A stretch of DNA of 20,136 nt, from positions 1-20,136 of the IMG/VR virus record IMGVR_UViG_3300011116_000142; one strand, written 5' to 3'. The translations under genes were made by a program, and so were the position numbers. The notes beneath the pieces were generated by a model that saw only the letters and a list, made by a program, of their open reading frames with translations, did no database searches and was not told where the DNA came from. Position 1 is the first letter of the stretch. The number at the start of each line of letters is the position of its first letter. The DNA is from a virus. Shown piece after piece: positions 6,184 to 13,659 of this stretch.

Positions 6184-6634
6184 AACAATCGCCTACAATA
6201 AAAAAGACCTGCGCGATATTTACAAGGCTTTCAAACTTATGGACGACCAAGCTACTGATGAAGCACGCCGTCAATCTGCTGCTCTGGCGTATTTTGCATC
6301 AGAGGAAATTAAACAGTCAGCTGCAACTAGAACAAAAGCTGGTAAAGTTGCGCAGAGAGTCGCGGATGGCGTTAGCATCTCTAAATCAAGTAAGATCGGC
6401 GAATTCAGTTACGGCTTCGCAAGACAAAAGTTTTCAGGTGGTGCTACTACACAAACCCTATGGGGTGGCGTTGAGTTTGGTTCAAATAAATTCAAACAGT
6501 TCCCTACATATTCAGGACGGCAAGGTCGTGGATCTCGCGGATGGTTCATTTATCCAACCCTTCGCAGAATTCAGCCTGAATTGATTAACAAATGGGAACA
6601 AAGTTTTGATCGCATCATTAAGGAATGGGTCTAA
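6173..6634 (+). CDS. HK97 gp10-like tail or neck protein
   Basis: A 153-aa basic protein between the chaperones and the tape measure. An N-terminal helix-rich part (DLRDIYKAFKLMDDQATDEA, ARRQSAALAYFASEEI) precedes a Gly-rich beta region with WGGVEFGS and QFPTYSGRQGRG, and a C-terminal helix (RIQPELINKWEQSFDRII). The WGG-EFGS and YPTLRRIQPEL patterns recall the HK97 gp10-like putative tail-component family, whose members usually lie upstream of the tube gene, so the position here is unusual. It may be the stopper or another neck protein, which is otherwise missing from this phage. The start overlaps the frameshifted chaperone end. Confidence 0.55.
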   Translation: MANETIAYNKKDLRDIYKAFKLMDDQATDEARRQSAALAYFASEEIKQSAATRTKAGKVAQRVADGVSISKSSKIGEFSYGFARQKFSGGATTQTLWGGVEFGSNKFKQFPTYSGRQGRGSRGWFIYPTLRRIQPELINKWEQSFDRIIKEWV

Positions 6635-7815
6635 TGGCAACAGGTAATCGCACATTAAAGTTATCAATCCTTGCCGATGTTGATGACTTAAAAAAGAAGT
6701 TAGGCGAAGCTGATAAAGCCGTTGAGGATAATTCAAGCAAGATTTCAGAGTTTGGTAAAAAGGCTGCTGCTGCTTTTGCGGTCGCTGCTGCTGCTGCCGT
6801 TGCGTATGCTGGCAAATTAGCCGTTGATGGGGTCAAGGCTGCAATAGAGGATGAACAGGCACAGTTAAGGTTAGCCAATGCCCTAAGACAGGCTACAGGG
6901 GCTACTGATGCGCAAATAGCGGCAACTGAGGACATGATCCTACAAACCAGCCTTGCAACTGGCGTCGCCGATGATCAATTAAGACCAGCATTACAAAGAC
7001 TTGCAGTATCTACAAAAGATACAGAGCAAGCCCAAAAATTATTAACACTTGCTTTAGATATTAGCAAGGCATCAGGTAAAGATTTAGAAACTGTTACAAA
7101 TGCTTTAGGTAGAGCGCAAGATGGAAATGTTACTTCACTTGGTCGATTAGGTCTTGGCTTATCAAAAGCTGAATTATCAACCCTTACATTTACAGAAGTT
7201 CAACAAAAACTTGCTGATCTTTATGGTGGCGCAGCAGCTCAAAATGCTGACACATTCCAAGGCAAGATTGATCGTCTTAAAGTAGGATTTGATGAAGCCA
7301 AAGAATCACTTGGCGCAGCATTACTTCCAGCAGTTGAGCGATTTATTACATTCTTAAACGATACAGGCATCCCAACACTTAATGCGTTTATTGCAGGTTT
7401 GACTGGCGATGAAGGACTTAATAACTCATTAAATGAAACACAAAGAAGCGCACAATCATTTGGTAAAGCAATTGGTGTCGTGTCTGGCATTATTTCAGGA
7501 TTTATTACATTCTTGCGTGAAGCAATTGGCTTAGTCGTATCTTTAGCCAATGAGTTAATTAGAGTTGTAAATATCATTCCTGGAGTCAATATTGGATCGA
7601 TTCCAAACCCAGCACCATCAGCTAGTAGATCATCAGTGCCATCAGTTCCAAGAGGATCATCAAATTTTAGTTATGGGGCAGGCAATCCACAATATAACAT
7701 TACAGTAAATGCAATCGATGGAGAAGGTGCTGCACGAGCCGTTGCAAAGGTAGTTAATGAGTCAGCTGCTCGAAGCGTGCCATTATTTACTGGCAACGGA
7801 ATTAAACTTCAATGA
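6634..7815 (+). CDS. Tail tape measure protein
   Basis: Sets tail length and occupies the tail lumen. It is 393 aa from ATG 6634, which overlaps the previous stop (TAATG) and has AAGGA nine bases upstream; an in-frame ATG at 6625 is too close to that site. A charged N-terminal helix (DVDDLKKKLGEADKAVEDN, about residues 15-33) leads into an Ala-rich hydrophobic segment (about 44-64), then a TP901-type core with LQRLAVSTKDTEQAQKLL and LETVTNALGRAQDGN. A second long hydrophobic stretch lies around residues 278-315. For a tape measure it is very short: at about 1.5 angstrom per residue it predicts a tail of roughly 60 nm, consistent with a minimal siphovirus. Confidence 0.88.
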   Translation: MATGNRTLKLSILADVDDLKKKLGEADKAVEDNSSKISEFGKKAAAAFAVAAAAAVAYAGKLAVDGVKAAIEDEQAQLRLANALRQATGATDAQIAATEDMILQTSLATGVADDQLRPALQRLAVSTKDTEQAQKLLTLALDISKASGKDLETVTNALGRAQDGNVTSLGRLGLGLSKAELSTLTFTEVQQKLADLYGGAAAQNADTFQGKIDRLKVGFDEAKESLGAALLPAVERFITFLNDTGIPTLNAFIAGLTGDEGLNNSLNETQRSAQSFGKAIGVVSGIISGFITFLREAIGLVVSLANELIRVVNIIPGVNIGSIPNPAPSASRSSVPSVPRGSSNFSYGAGNPQYNITVNAIDGEGAARAVAKVVNESAARSVPLFTGNGIKLQ

Positions 7816-9059
7816 CAGTTTTTACTCCTGACTGGAAACTAACTGTCGGTGGAATTGATTATACTGACATAACAATATCTGATATTCAGCATCAAGCAGG
7901 TCGGACAGATATTTATCAACAGCCACTTCCATCTTATATGCAAATTACTTTAGTTGCATTAAATAATCAAACGCTTCCTTTTGACATTAATGATTCCTTT
8001 GATTTGCAAGTAAAAGACTCAACTGGATCTTATGTTAGCTTATTTGGTGGGGATGTTACTGATGTTACTGTTGAAGTAGGTGCTACTGGATCTATTGCAA
8101 CAGTTGTCCAATACACACTTATTGCCATGGGCTCGCTAGTTAAATTAGCCAAAGAAATTTGGGATGACAACATTTCTCAAGATGAAGATGGCAATCAAAT
8201 TTACACAATTCTTTCTAGTGTGTTGCTTGGTACTTGGAATGATGTGCCAGCAGCTTCAACATGGGCAACCTACAATGCAACCGAAACATGGGCAAATGCA
8301 GTCAATCTAGGACTTGGCGAAATAGATCAGCCTGGTCTTTACACGATGAGTTCCCAATCAAATGTTACTGACACTATTTACAATGTGGTTGCTGATATTG
8401 CAACTTCAGCATTTGGATATATTTATGAGGACAATCAAGGCAATATAGGTTATGCGGATGCAGATCATCGCAGGGATTATTTAATTACAAATGGTTATGT
8501 TGAGTTAGATGCTCGCCATGCTTTAGGTCAAGGTTTATCTACGATCATGCGTTCAGCAGATGTTAGAAATGACATATACCTAAATTATGGCAACAATTAC
8601 AATTCACAGGTTACTGCCACAGATCCAGCTTCTATTGCACTATATGGCTACAAAGCAGAAACAATAAACTCTCGGGTTCATGGAACTGTTGATGCTCAAG
8701 CCATTGCCGACCGATACATAGATCAAAGAGCTTATCCAATCCCAGCATTCCAATCAATCACATTCCCAATAACTAACTCAGAAATAGATGACGCTGATAG
8801 GGATGATCTACTAGCTGTATTTATGGGAATGCCAGTTCATATTCAAAACTTACCAAGCCAAATCTCAGGTGGGGCATTTGAAGGTTATGTTGAGGGGTGG
8901 TCATGGAGCACTAGATTTAATGAACTGTTTCTCACAATTAATGTTTCGCCAGTCGCATTTAGCCAAGTGGCGATGCGTTGGAATACCATGCCTATAACAG
9001 AGGCTTGGAACACAATAGACCCAACTTTAACTTGGGAATACGCTACAATAATCTCATAG
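7812..9059 (+). CDS. Distal tail / baseplate hub minor tail protein
   Basis: A 415-aa protein directly after the tape measure (ATGA overlap), where distal tail and hub proteins are coded. The N-terminus (FTPDWKLTVGGIDYTDITIS) has the pattern of phage hub proteins. The middle carries WDDNIS and a region with FGYIYEDNQGNIGYADADHR, also seen in minor tail proteins. The C-terminal part (RWNTMPITEAWNTIDPTLTW) has evenly spaced Trp residues typical of the last segment of these proteins. No peptidase or glycosidase motif is visible, so a structural role at the tail tip is most likely. Since there is only one such gene before the fibre, it may combine distal tail and hub roles. Confidence 0.7.
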   Translation: MTVFTPDWKLTVGGIDYTDITISDIQHQAGRTDIYQQPLPSYMQITLVALNNQTLPFDINDSFDLQVKDSTGSYVSLFGGDVTDVTVEVGATGSIATVVQYTLIAMGSLVKLAKEIWDDNISQDEDGNQIYTILSSVLLGTWNDVPAASTWATYNATETWANAVNLGLGEIDQPGLYTMSSQSNVTDTIYNVVADIATSAFGYIYEDNQGNIGYADADHRRDYLITNGYVELDARHALGQGLSTIMRSADVRNDIYLNYGNNYNSQVTATDPASIALYGYKAETINSRVHGTVDAQAIADRYIDQRAYPIPAFQSITFPITNSEIDDADRDDLLAVFMGMPVHIQNLPSQISGGAFEGYVEGWSWSTRFNELFLTINVSPVAFSQVAMRWNTMPITEAWNTIDPTLTWEYATIIS

Positions 9060-9071
9060 GAAAAGGATAAA

Positions 9072-9752
9072 ATGCCAACTACTACTAATTTTGGCTGGAC
9101 AACACCAGCCGACACCGATCTAGTTAAAGATGGTGCTGCTGCAATTAGAACATTTGCCGGAAATGTTGACACTTCTTTAGTTGATCTAAAAGGTGGAACA
9201 AGCGGACAATATCTTACAAAAAATTCCAATACTGATTTAGATTATGCTTGGGTTACTTTATCTGCAGGTGGAATGACTTTATTATCAACTACATCATTAA
9301 CTGGTTCATCTGTAACTGTATCAAGTATTAGTCAAAGTTATATTGATTTATACATAGTCGTTGAAAATTTATACACTTCTAACGATCAAGAAGATGTTAA
9401 TTTTAGATTTAACGCAGATTCAAATGCTAATAGACATGCTGCTGTTGTAACAATGAGCACTAGCAATAGCACATCTTTTGGCGCAACTTCTGTTCGCTGG
9501 TTTTATGGTGTAAGCAATAATGCAAGTTACAAAAAAATGGGAGTTACAACAATTCAAAACTACGCGAATACTACAAATTTGAAATTTGCAATGTTTCATT
9601 CAACAGGTATTAATGCTTTTAATACTGCAAATACTACTGCAAATTTTTTTCAAGGAGTATATGACCAAGCAGCTGCCATCTCATCTTTTAGTTTGTTTCC
9701 AAATACAGGAAATTTTAGTGGTGGAACAGTTAAAGTATATGGGGTTAAATAA
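9072..9752 (+). CDS. Tail fibre / receptor-binding protein
   Basis: A 226-aa Thr/Ser/Asn-rich protein downstream of the hub. The N-terminal module (NFGWTTPADTDLVKDGAAAI, residues 6-25, then DTSLVDLKGGTSGQYL) is of the kind that anchors short fibres to the tail tip in environmental phages. The rest is beta-rich and ends in GGTVKVYGVK, a common jelly-roll-like C-terminus for receptor-binding domains. AAAGGA lies six bases before the ATG. It is short for a fibre and shows no chaperone or depolymerase motif. It probably decides host range, and is the structural protein expected to vary most between relatives. Confidence 0.65.
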   Translation: MPTTTNFGWTTPADTDLVKDGAAAIRTFAGNVDTSLVDLKGGTSGQYLTKNSNTDLDYAWVTLSAGGMTLLSTTSLTGSSVTVSSISQSYIDLYIVVENLYTSNDQEDVNFRFNADSNANRHAAVVTMSTSNSTSFGATSVRWFYGVSNNASYKKMGVTTIQNYANTTNLKFAMFHSTGINAFNTANTTANFFQGVYDQAAAISSFSLFPNTGNFSGGTVKVYGVK

Positions 9753-9967
9753 TGACAAAATCTAAACCACAGGTAAAAATTGTTAATGCTGAAACTGGCG
9801 AAGAAATTATTAGAGATGCCAATGCTGAGGAATTAGCACAGATGCAATTAGATGCCGCAGATGCAGCAGCAAGAAAAGCCGAAGCCGAAGCAAAAGAAGC
9901 ATCACGCGAAGCAATTCTTGATCGCTTAGGTTTAACTGCTGACGAAGCAAAATTAATACTTGGCTAA
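9752..9967 (+). CDS. Small coiled-coil protein coupled to the tail fibre
   Basis: A 71-aa protein that starts within the fibre stop (TAATG). After a strand-like start (PQVKIVNAETGEEIIRDAN) comes an Ala/Glu/Lys-rich helix (about residues 24-52) and a small terminal helix pair (AILDRLGLTADEAKLILG). Similar short proteins follow fibre genes in other environmental phages. A fibre-assembly chaperone or fibre-associated role is possible, but I know no proven function. No membrane segment or cysteines. Confidence 0.5.
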   Translation: MTKSKPQVKIVNAETGEEIIRDANAEELAQMQLDAADAAARKAEAEAKEASREAILDRLGLTADEAKLILG

Positions 9968-10377
9968 TGAAGCCGTATTTATCTAAAGCTGCTGAAACAT
10001 TACGCGACCAAATAAATGGAGCGTTTGTGGGTCGGAGCAGGAAAGCTGATGGATGGATCGGTGATAATAAGCACGCATCTAGAAAATCCGATCATAACCC
10101 ACGACCTGACGGAGAAGTTTGCGCGATCGACATTGACGCTGGCTTATCTGACGAACAAGGAATTAGTTATGATTTGGCAGATCAGCTTCGACTTGCAGCA
10201 AAAAAAGATAAGCGTATATCTTACATAATCTTTAGCAGAAAAATCTGCTCAAAGAAATCATTATGGCGCTGGGTTGCTTACAGAGGTTTGAACCCACACG
10301 AAAAACATTTACATATTTCTTTTAAGCCAAATCAAACAGGCGAGAAGTTCAACATTCCACTACTGAAAGGTAACTAA
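9967..10377 (+). CDS. Endolysin: M15-type peptidoglycan peptidase
   Basis: A 136-aa single-domain enzyme predicted to cut peptide bonds in peptidoglycan at lysis. The M15 metallopeptidase pattern is visible: SDHNPRPDGEVCAIDID with His43 and Asp55/Asp57, and HEKHLHISF with the paired His114 and His116. These give the two His and one Asp that hold zinc in this family. There is no signal peptide and no separate cell-wall binding domain, so it should need the holin-like proteins encoded next. The start overlaps the previous stop (TAATG) and the stop overlaps the next start. Small M15 enzymes are common endolysins in actinobacteriophages. Confidence 0.82.
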   Translation: MKPYLSKAAETLRDQINGAFVGRSRKADGWIGDNKHASRKSDHNPRPDGEVCAIDIDAGLSDEQGISYDLADQLRLAAKKDKRISYIIFSRKICSKKSLWRWVAYRGLNPHEKHLHISFKPNQTGEKFNIPLLKGN

Positions 10378-10580
10378 TGAAACTAACCAAAAAACACAAA
10401 GCAGCGATTAAGTCATATTTGAGAGCTGTGGCAGCTAGTGGAATCACAGTAGCCTTAGCAATAGTGGCTGACATTCATCCAGCTTATGCAACCCTACTTG
10501 GCGCTGTTGTTGCGCCTGTTGCCAAAGCATTAGATCCAAAGTCCGGGAGCGAAGTTGATTATGGTCTTAGCGAAAAATGA
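10377..10580 (+). CDS. Putative holin
   Basis: A 67-aa membrane protein next to the endolysin. After a basic N-terminus (MKLTKKHKAAIKSYLR) come two short hydrophobic segments (about residues 17-32 and 35-50) joined by DIHP, then a polar C-terminus (DPKSGSEVDYGLSEK). Size, topology and position fit a holin that opens the membrane for the M15 enzyme. AAAGG lies six bases before the ATG and the gene overlaps the endolysin stop. It cannot be assigned to a holin family by eye. Confidence 0.65.
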   Translation: MKLTKKHKAAIKSYLRAVAASGITVALAIVADIHPAYATLLGAVVAPVAKALDPKSGSEVDYGLSEK

Positions 10581-10771
10581 CACCGAACGAATTAGTCGCA
10601 TTTGGCGTTGGCGTTTGCAGTATCGCAGGCGCTTTATTACTGGCTCTACGATGGGTTATTAAAAGTTTCTTAAGCGAATTAAAGCCCAATTCAGGCAGTT
10701 CAATGAAAGATCAAATTACTAGACTTGAACAGCGTGTTGATGAGTTATTTACATTAATCAGTAAGCGATAA
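10577..10771 (+). CDS. Small membrane protein of the lysis cassette
   Basis: A 64-aa protein starting within the stop of the putative holin (ATGA). It has one hydrophobic segment (about residues 7-29, VAFGVGVCSIAGALLLAL) followed by a charged helix with heptad-like spacing (MKDQITRLEQRVDELFTLI, about 43-61). The design, one membrane anchor plus a coiled coil, is seen in second holins and holin regulators next to actinobacteriophage endolysins. Which of the two membrane proteins forms the lethal pore cannot be decided here. Confidence 0.5.
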   Translation: MTPNELVAFGVGVCSIAGALLLALRWVIKSFLSELKPNSGSSMKDQITRLEQRVDELFTLISKR

Positions 10772-10780
10772 TTTCTGTTA
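10767..10780 (+). promoter_or_regulatory. Weak candidate -10 box for a leaderless transcript
   Basis: The gene at 10780 has no ribosome binding site. GATAAT (10767-10772, five of six matches to TATAAT) stands seven bases before its ATG, so a transcript would begin at about the start codon. No good -35 is seen. The copy 1 portal promoter has a similar arrangement. This could be the promoter of the accessory gene block. Confidence 0.25.
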
Positions 10781-11034
10781 TGGCGAACACACGAAAGCGA
10801 ACCACACGGAAAAAAGTCAATCGTCGTCGAGTTCGCCACACTCCTGAACCATTAACTAAGTTAGATCAATGGTATATAGCAAAGCATGAAATGTTTAGAG
10901 CTGCACGCAAGGCTGGATTTTCTGAGTCTGTTGCGCTTTATCTAATGGATAATCCTGAATCAATGCCTGACTGGATCGTAGGCGATCAAGGAATAATCCC
11001 AACTATTCCAACTCCAGATGAGGATGAAGATTAA
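10780..11034 (+). CDS. Hypothetical protein with basic N-terminus and acidic C-terminus
   Basis: An 84-aa protein of unknown function. The first 20 residues are very basic (RKRTTRKKVNRRRVRH), the middle is helical (LDQWYIAKHEMFRAARKAG, SESVALYLMDNPESMPDWIV) and the end is acidic (TPDEDED). The middle resembles a small helical domain often found in actinobacteriophages between lysis and DNA genes. The basic tail suggests nucleic-acid contact, but no known DNA-binding motif is present. Its end overlaps the start of the phosphoesterase gene by 17 bases. Confidence 0.55.
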   Translation: MANTRKRTTRKKVNRRRVRHTPEPLTKLDQWYIAKHEMFRAARKAGFSESVALYLMDNPESMPDWIVGDQGIIPTIPTPDEDED

Positions 11035-11776
11035 GCGCATAGCGTTTGTATCAGATCTCCAAGTGCCATTCTTTGATGAGAAGGCAACTAAGTCAGTCGG
11101 CCGTTTTTTGGCCAAATGGAAACCCCATCGCACTATTTGTATTGGCGATGAAATTGATTTACCTCAACTTGGGGGTTTTAATGCTGGAACTATTGATGAG
11201 ATGGTTGGCAATATCCATGAGGATCGACTACTAACTCAAGAAGTATTAACTTACCTAGGTGTTACAGATGTGCTTGGCTCAAATCATGGCATAAGACTTT
11301 ACCGATCAATTAAAAAAAGATTACCAAGTTTTTTGAATCTGCCTGAGATGCAGTACGAAAAATTTCTAGGTTATGACAAATTAGGTATCAAATTTCATCC
11401 TTACGGATTAGATTGGGCTCATGGTTGGACTGCCGTTCATGGCGATGCTTTTCCACTATCTCAAGTACCGGGCCAAACGGCCTTAAATGGGGCTAGGAGG
11501 CTTGGAAAGAGCGTGGTGTGTGGGCATACCCATAGATTAGGGGTTTCGGCCTTTACAGAGGCATCTAGAGGCCATTTAGGGCGTACTGTGTGGGGTGTTG
11601 AGGTTGGCAATTTAGTAGATCTGAGCAGTTCAGGCATGGCATACACTAGAGGCTACGCAAACTGGCAAACTGGCTTTGTTGTGGCCTATGTTCAAGATAG
11701 AAAAGTTCAAGTTATTCCAATTCCAATTAATGCCGATGGCAGCTTTATATTTGAAGGCAAGGTTTATGGGGCGTGA
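11018..11776 (+). CDS. Calcineurin-like metallophosphoesterase
   Basis: A 252-aa protein of the binuclear-metal phosphoesterase superfamily. The motifs appear in order: SDLQVPFFD (Asp13), GDEID (Asp44), GSNHG (Asn89-His90), VHGD (His141) and CGHTHR (His170, His172). In the first motif the usual Asp-x-His is Asp-x-Gln, a form I associate with phage relatives. Substrate is unknown; relatives act on DNA ends, nucleotides or phosphoproteins. The start may be ATG 11018 or ATG 11024, since neither has a clear ribosome binding site and both lie within the end of the upstream gene. The stop overlaps a micro-ORF at 11766. Confidence 0.85.
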   Translation: MRMKIKRIAFVSDLQVPFFDEKATKSVGRFLAKWKPHRTICIGDEIDLPQLGGFNAGTIDEMVGNIHEDRLLTQEVLTYLGVTDVLGSNHGIRLYRSIKKRLPSFLNLPEMQYEKFLGYDKLGIKFHPYGLDWAHGWTAVHGDAFPLSQVPGQTALNGARRLGKSVVCGHTHRLGVSAFTEASRGHLGRTVWGVEVGNLVDLSSSGMAYTRGYANWQTGFVVAYVQDRKVQVIPIPINADGSFIFEGKVYGA

Positions 11777-11843
11777 AACCGATTATCAGACTCGCACGAT
11801 TGATGACCATATCGACGATCTTGAGGATCTTGGCGTTATCTAA
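11766..11843 (+). CDS. Micro-ORF, 25 residues, acidic
   Basis: ATG 11766 overlaps the last codons of the phosphoesterase gene, and the frame runs 25 codons to TAA 11841-11843. The peptide begins MGRETDYQTRTIDDHIDD and ends LEDLGVI, acidic and probably helical. The overlap style matches the coupled genes elsewhere, and the frame fills otherwise empty DNA. There is no independent ribosome binding site and nothing to compare it with, so it may be chance. Confidence 0.4.
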   Translation: MGRETDYQTRTIDDHIDDLEDLGVI

Positions 11844-11936
11844 TCGTTATAAAACACGCCGTAAGTAAATAACCGACTGTCATTGATTTAGTTCATACTT
11901 TCTGTATCAGGCATCCGCCTGGTATTAGGGAGCAAA
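11844..11936 (+). promoter_or_regulatory. Longest intergenic gap, with a 9-bp hairpin before a ribosome binding site
   Basis: This 93-base gap is the largest in the first genome. Bases 11904-11912 and 11917-11925 form a hairpin (GTATCAGGC, loop ATCC, GCCTGGTAT, two G-U pairs). It is followed by AGGGAG (11927-11932) and the ATG at 11937. No U-run follows, so it is unlikely to be an intrinsic terminator. I looked for a promoter and found only weak matches (TTGATT at 11883, TATAAA at 11849). The hairpin may influence translation of the next gene or stabilise a processed 5' end. Confidence 0.4.
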
Positions 11937-12137
11937 ATGGAAATAATAGGTTACGGATTTATTATAGGCTGTTTGATTGGTCTAGGTTTGTATTTTCTAG
12001 ATGAATATCGAATGGATAAACATTATCAAAATGGCTATTGGGCTGGTCGATCAGCTGGCTGGAAATCTTGCTTGGAACATCAAGCCAAAGTGCAAAAGAT
12101 GAAATTAGAGCAGGTTTTTGATTATGACAAAAACTGA
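11937..12137 (+). CDS. Small membrane-anchored hypothetical protein
   Basis: A 66-aa protein with an N-terminal hydrophobic segment (residues 2-20, EIIGYGFIIGCLIGLGLYF) followed by a charged, Tyr/Trp-rich cytoplasmic part (DEYRMDKHYQNGYWAGR) and a helical end. It has a good ribosome binding site (AGGGAG, four bases before the ATG) after the only sizeable intergenic gap, so it likely leads the downstream accessory genes. I do not recognise a family. It overlaps the next start by 14 bases. Confidence 0.55.
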   Translation: MEIIGYGFIIGCLIGLGLYFLDEYRMDKHYQNGYWAGRSAGWKSCLEHQAKVQKMKLEQVFDYDKN

Positions 12138-12417
12138 GAAACTGCTGCAAGATGCGCTCGCACTTATTCACGAACGAGGAATGCAGTATGGTCATCCGGC
12201 AATCCAAATGGATCGAATTGCCAAATTATGGTCTGCGTATCTTGGTTATCCAATCACATCAAATCAAGTGGCAGGCTGTATGGTCATGCTCAAACTCAGT
12301 CGTAGTGTTGAAAGTCCAGAAATTATGGATCACTACCAAGACGCAATTGCGTATGTCGCAATATCAAAAACCTGTCATGAATACATGCAAGACAAAGACT
12401 TTGAATGGGAGCACTAA
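12124..12417 (+). CDS. DUF6378-like phage protein
   Basis: A 97-aa helical protein with the pattern ERGMQYGHPAIQMDRIAKLW, YLGYPITSNQVAGCMVMLK and HYQDAIAYVAIS, which I recognise as the DUF6378 type common in phages. Members are probably involved in phage nucleotide or DNA metabolism, but the biochemical role is not established to my knowledge. ATG 12124 is chosen; a TTG two codons upstream (12118) is possible. A weak GCAGG lies about nine bases upstream, and the frame overlaps the previous gene. Confidence 0.65.
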   Translation: MTKTEKLLQDALALIHERGMQYGHPAIQMDRIAKLWSAYLGYPITSNQVAGCMVMLKLSRSVESPEIMDHYQDAIAYVAISKTCHEYMQDKDFEWEH

Positions 12418-12419
12418 AA

Positions 12420-13088
12420 ATGGGATTTAACTTAGAAGATTATGAAGATGTGGCAACGCTTAACAAATGGTTTATTGCCAATTTTCCAATGGGTAGATCA
12501 GATATATCAGTCGTAAGCCATGATGCCACAAATGGATATATTTTGATTCAGGCTACTTTATGGCGTGATTCAACAGATGATAAGCCAGCAGCTAGTAACT
12601 TGGCTTTTGGATCTAGAGAAACATTTATGCCTAACATGAAAAAATGGTATGTAGAAGATACAGCCAGTTCCGCTCTTGGTAGGGCAATAATCCTTTTGAA
12701 AGGCAGCAATAAGACTGCAACTAAGGATGACATGAAAAGGGTTGAAACATCCGAGCCAAATCAATATGAAAAGAAATTACAGGAAAGGCGATACGGAGCG
12801 CCGGGAACTAAATCAGCTGCAATTGAGGATGCGTTACGAGCTTCTTTTGCAGTTGATAACAAAGTCGATGATCCGCAACAATGGACTATTGCCGATGCTG
12901 TTGATGCAGTAGGTCATGCAACTCCTAAAGAACCACCAATGTGTGAACATGGGATGATCTTGAAGCAAGGTGTTAGTAAAGGTGGAAAGCCTTATTATGG
13001 TTATGTCTGCAAAGGATCAAATAAGGATCACGCCATTTGGGCAAAAATGACCGCGAAAGGCACATTCTATTTTGAAGGAGTCGAGTAA
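12420..13088 (+). CDS. ERF-like ssDNA-annealing or recombination protein with Cys/His tail
   Basis: A 222-aa protein. Its core has YVEDTASSALGRAI (from Tyr77), similar to the signature of ERF-family annealing proteins (tyrosine, acidic pair, then a Ser-Ala-hydrophobic-Gly-Arg-Ala helix). The first 60 residues carry the strands expected before it (DISVVSHDATNGYILIQATL). A flexible middle leads to a C-terminal module with Cys175, His177, Cys197 and a later Asp-His in a GGKPYYGYVC context, resembling a short zinc-binding finger with some ligands replaced. It probably helps recombination or concatemer formation. GGGAG about nine bases upstream favours ATG 12420 over ATG 12405. Confidence 0.55.
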   Translation: MGFNLEDYEDVATLNKWFIANFPMGRSDISVVSHDATNGYILIQATLWRDSTDDKPAASNLAFGSRETFMPNMKKWYVEDTASSALGRAIILLKGSNKTATKDDMKRVETSEPNQYEKKLQERRYGAPGTKSAAIEDALRASFAVDNKVDDPQQWTIADAVDAVGHATPKEPPMCEHGMILKQGVSKGGKPYYGYVCKGSNKDHAIWAKMTAKGTFYFEGVE

Positions 13089-13258
13089 TGGGATACATAG
13101 CGTTTATAGATGGCAGCGGTTGGACTGTCGAATTAGATGATAATGGCGCACACTTGGTTAAATCAATTATCAAATGTGAAGTATGTGGTGATGACCGAGT
13201 ATTTAAGGATGGCACATGTTTTAGATGTCATGAGCTAATAAATCGTGACCCAATTTAA
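13088..13258 (+). CDS. Small single zinc-ribbon protein
   Basis: A 56-aa protein starting in the previous stop (TAATG), with GAAGGAG just upstream. The N-terminal strand hairpin (GYIAFIDGSGWTVELDDNG) is followed by one four-Cys zinc ribbon: C30-x2-C33 and C44-x2-C47. Such tiny ribbons may bind nucleic acid or act as adaptors; no particular role can be assigned. It ends inside the start of another zinc-ribbon gene. Confidence 0.6.
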   Translation: MGYIAFIDGSGWTVELDDNGAHLVKSIIKCEVCGDDRVFKDGTCFRCHELINRDPI

Positions 13259-13496
13259 GTGTAATGGTTGCAAACGCAACACCGATTACATTGAGATCGA
13301 ATGGAAAAATAAACCTAAAGGATTTGCTATCTATCAATGCAAGGATTGTGGTTGCGTGGGAGTTAAGAATGAAGCTGAGCCTATGAAGCAAAGCGACAAT
13401 ACAGTTAGGAGATGTAACAGCTGTGGGTCATGGCAGTTTAGCGGTCTGGACTGTCATACTTGCTTATTGATTGGAGAATATGATGCCAACATATGA
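13245..13496 (+). CDS. Double zinc-ribbon protein
   Basis: An 83-aa protein with two four-Cys ribbons in series: C6-x2-C9 with C32-x2-C35, and C57-x2-C60 with C70-x2-C73; C37 is an extra cysteine. The proposed GTG start overlaps the previous gene by 14 bases and has no good ribosome binding site, so translation may be coupled. It is the middle of three adjacent zinc-ribbon genes. Function unknown; nucleic-acid or protein binding is the usual role of such ribbons. Confidence 0.6.
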   Translation: MTQFKCNGCKRNTDYIEIEWKNKPKGFAIYQCKDCGCVGVKNEAEPMKQSDNTVRRCNSCGSWQFSGLDCHTCLLIGEYDANI

Positions 13497-13659
13497 ATAC
13501 AGCTGTAAAGAATGCGGCACTTATGGATCAGTTCATCGAACCTACAAAGAGGATGATGGGGGTATGAATTGCCCTAGATGCAAAACTGCTATGGCAAGAG
13601 TTTATTCAGCTCCGGGAATCTCATTTAAGGGCGATGGGTGGGCTGGTAAAACTAAATGA
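13483..13659 (+). CDS. FmdB-family zinc-ribbon protein
   Basis: A 58-aa protein beginning MPTYEYSCKECG, the hallmark of the FmdB-type regulatory zinc ribbon, with C8-x2-C11 and C30-x2-C33, followed by a basic tail (GISFKGDGWAGKTK). FmdB proteins are small putative regulators in bacteria and turn up in actinobacteriophages. TTGGAG lies six bases before ATG 13483, which fits better than ATG 13480. The stop overlaps the next ATG. Confidence 0.75.
   Translation: MPTYEYSCKECGTYGSVHRTYKEDDGGMNCPRCKTAMARVYSAPGISFKGDGWAGKTK

Noticed and set aside
6180-6584. A 134-codon + strand frame overlapping the gp10-like gene
   Set aside because: It overlaps a better-supported frame nearly completely and has no recognisable sequence pattern.
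11883-11910. Sigma-70-type promoter TTGATT-16-TATCAG
   Set aside because: The -10 match is poor (three of six) and overlaps the hairpin; no conservation data are available.
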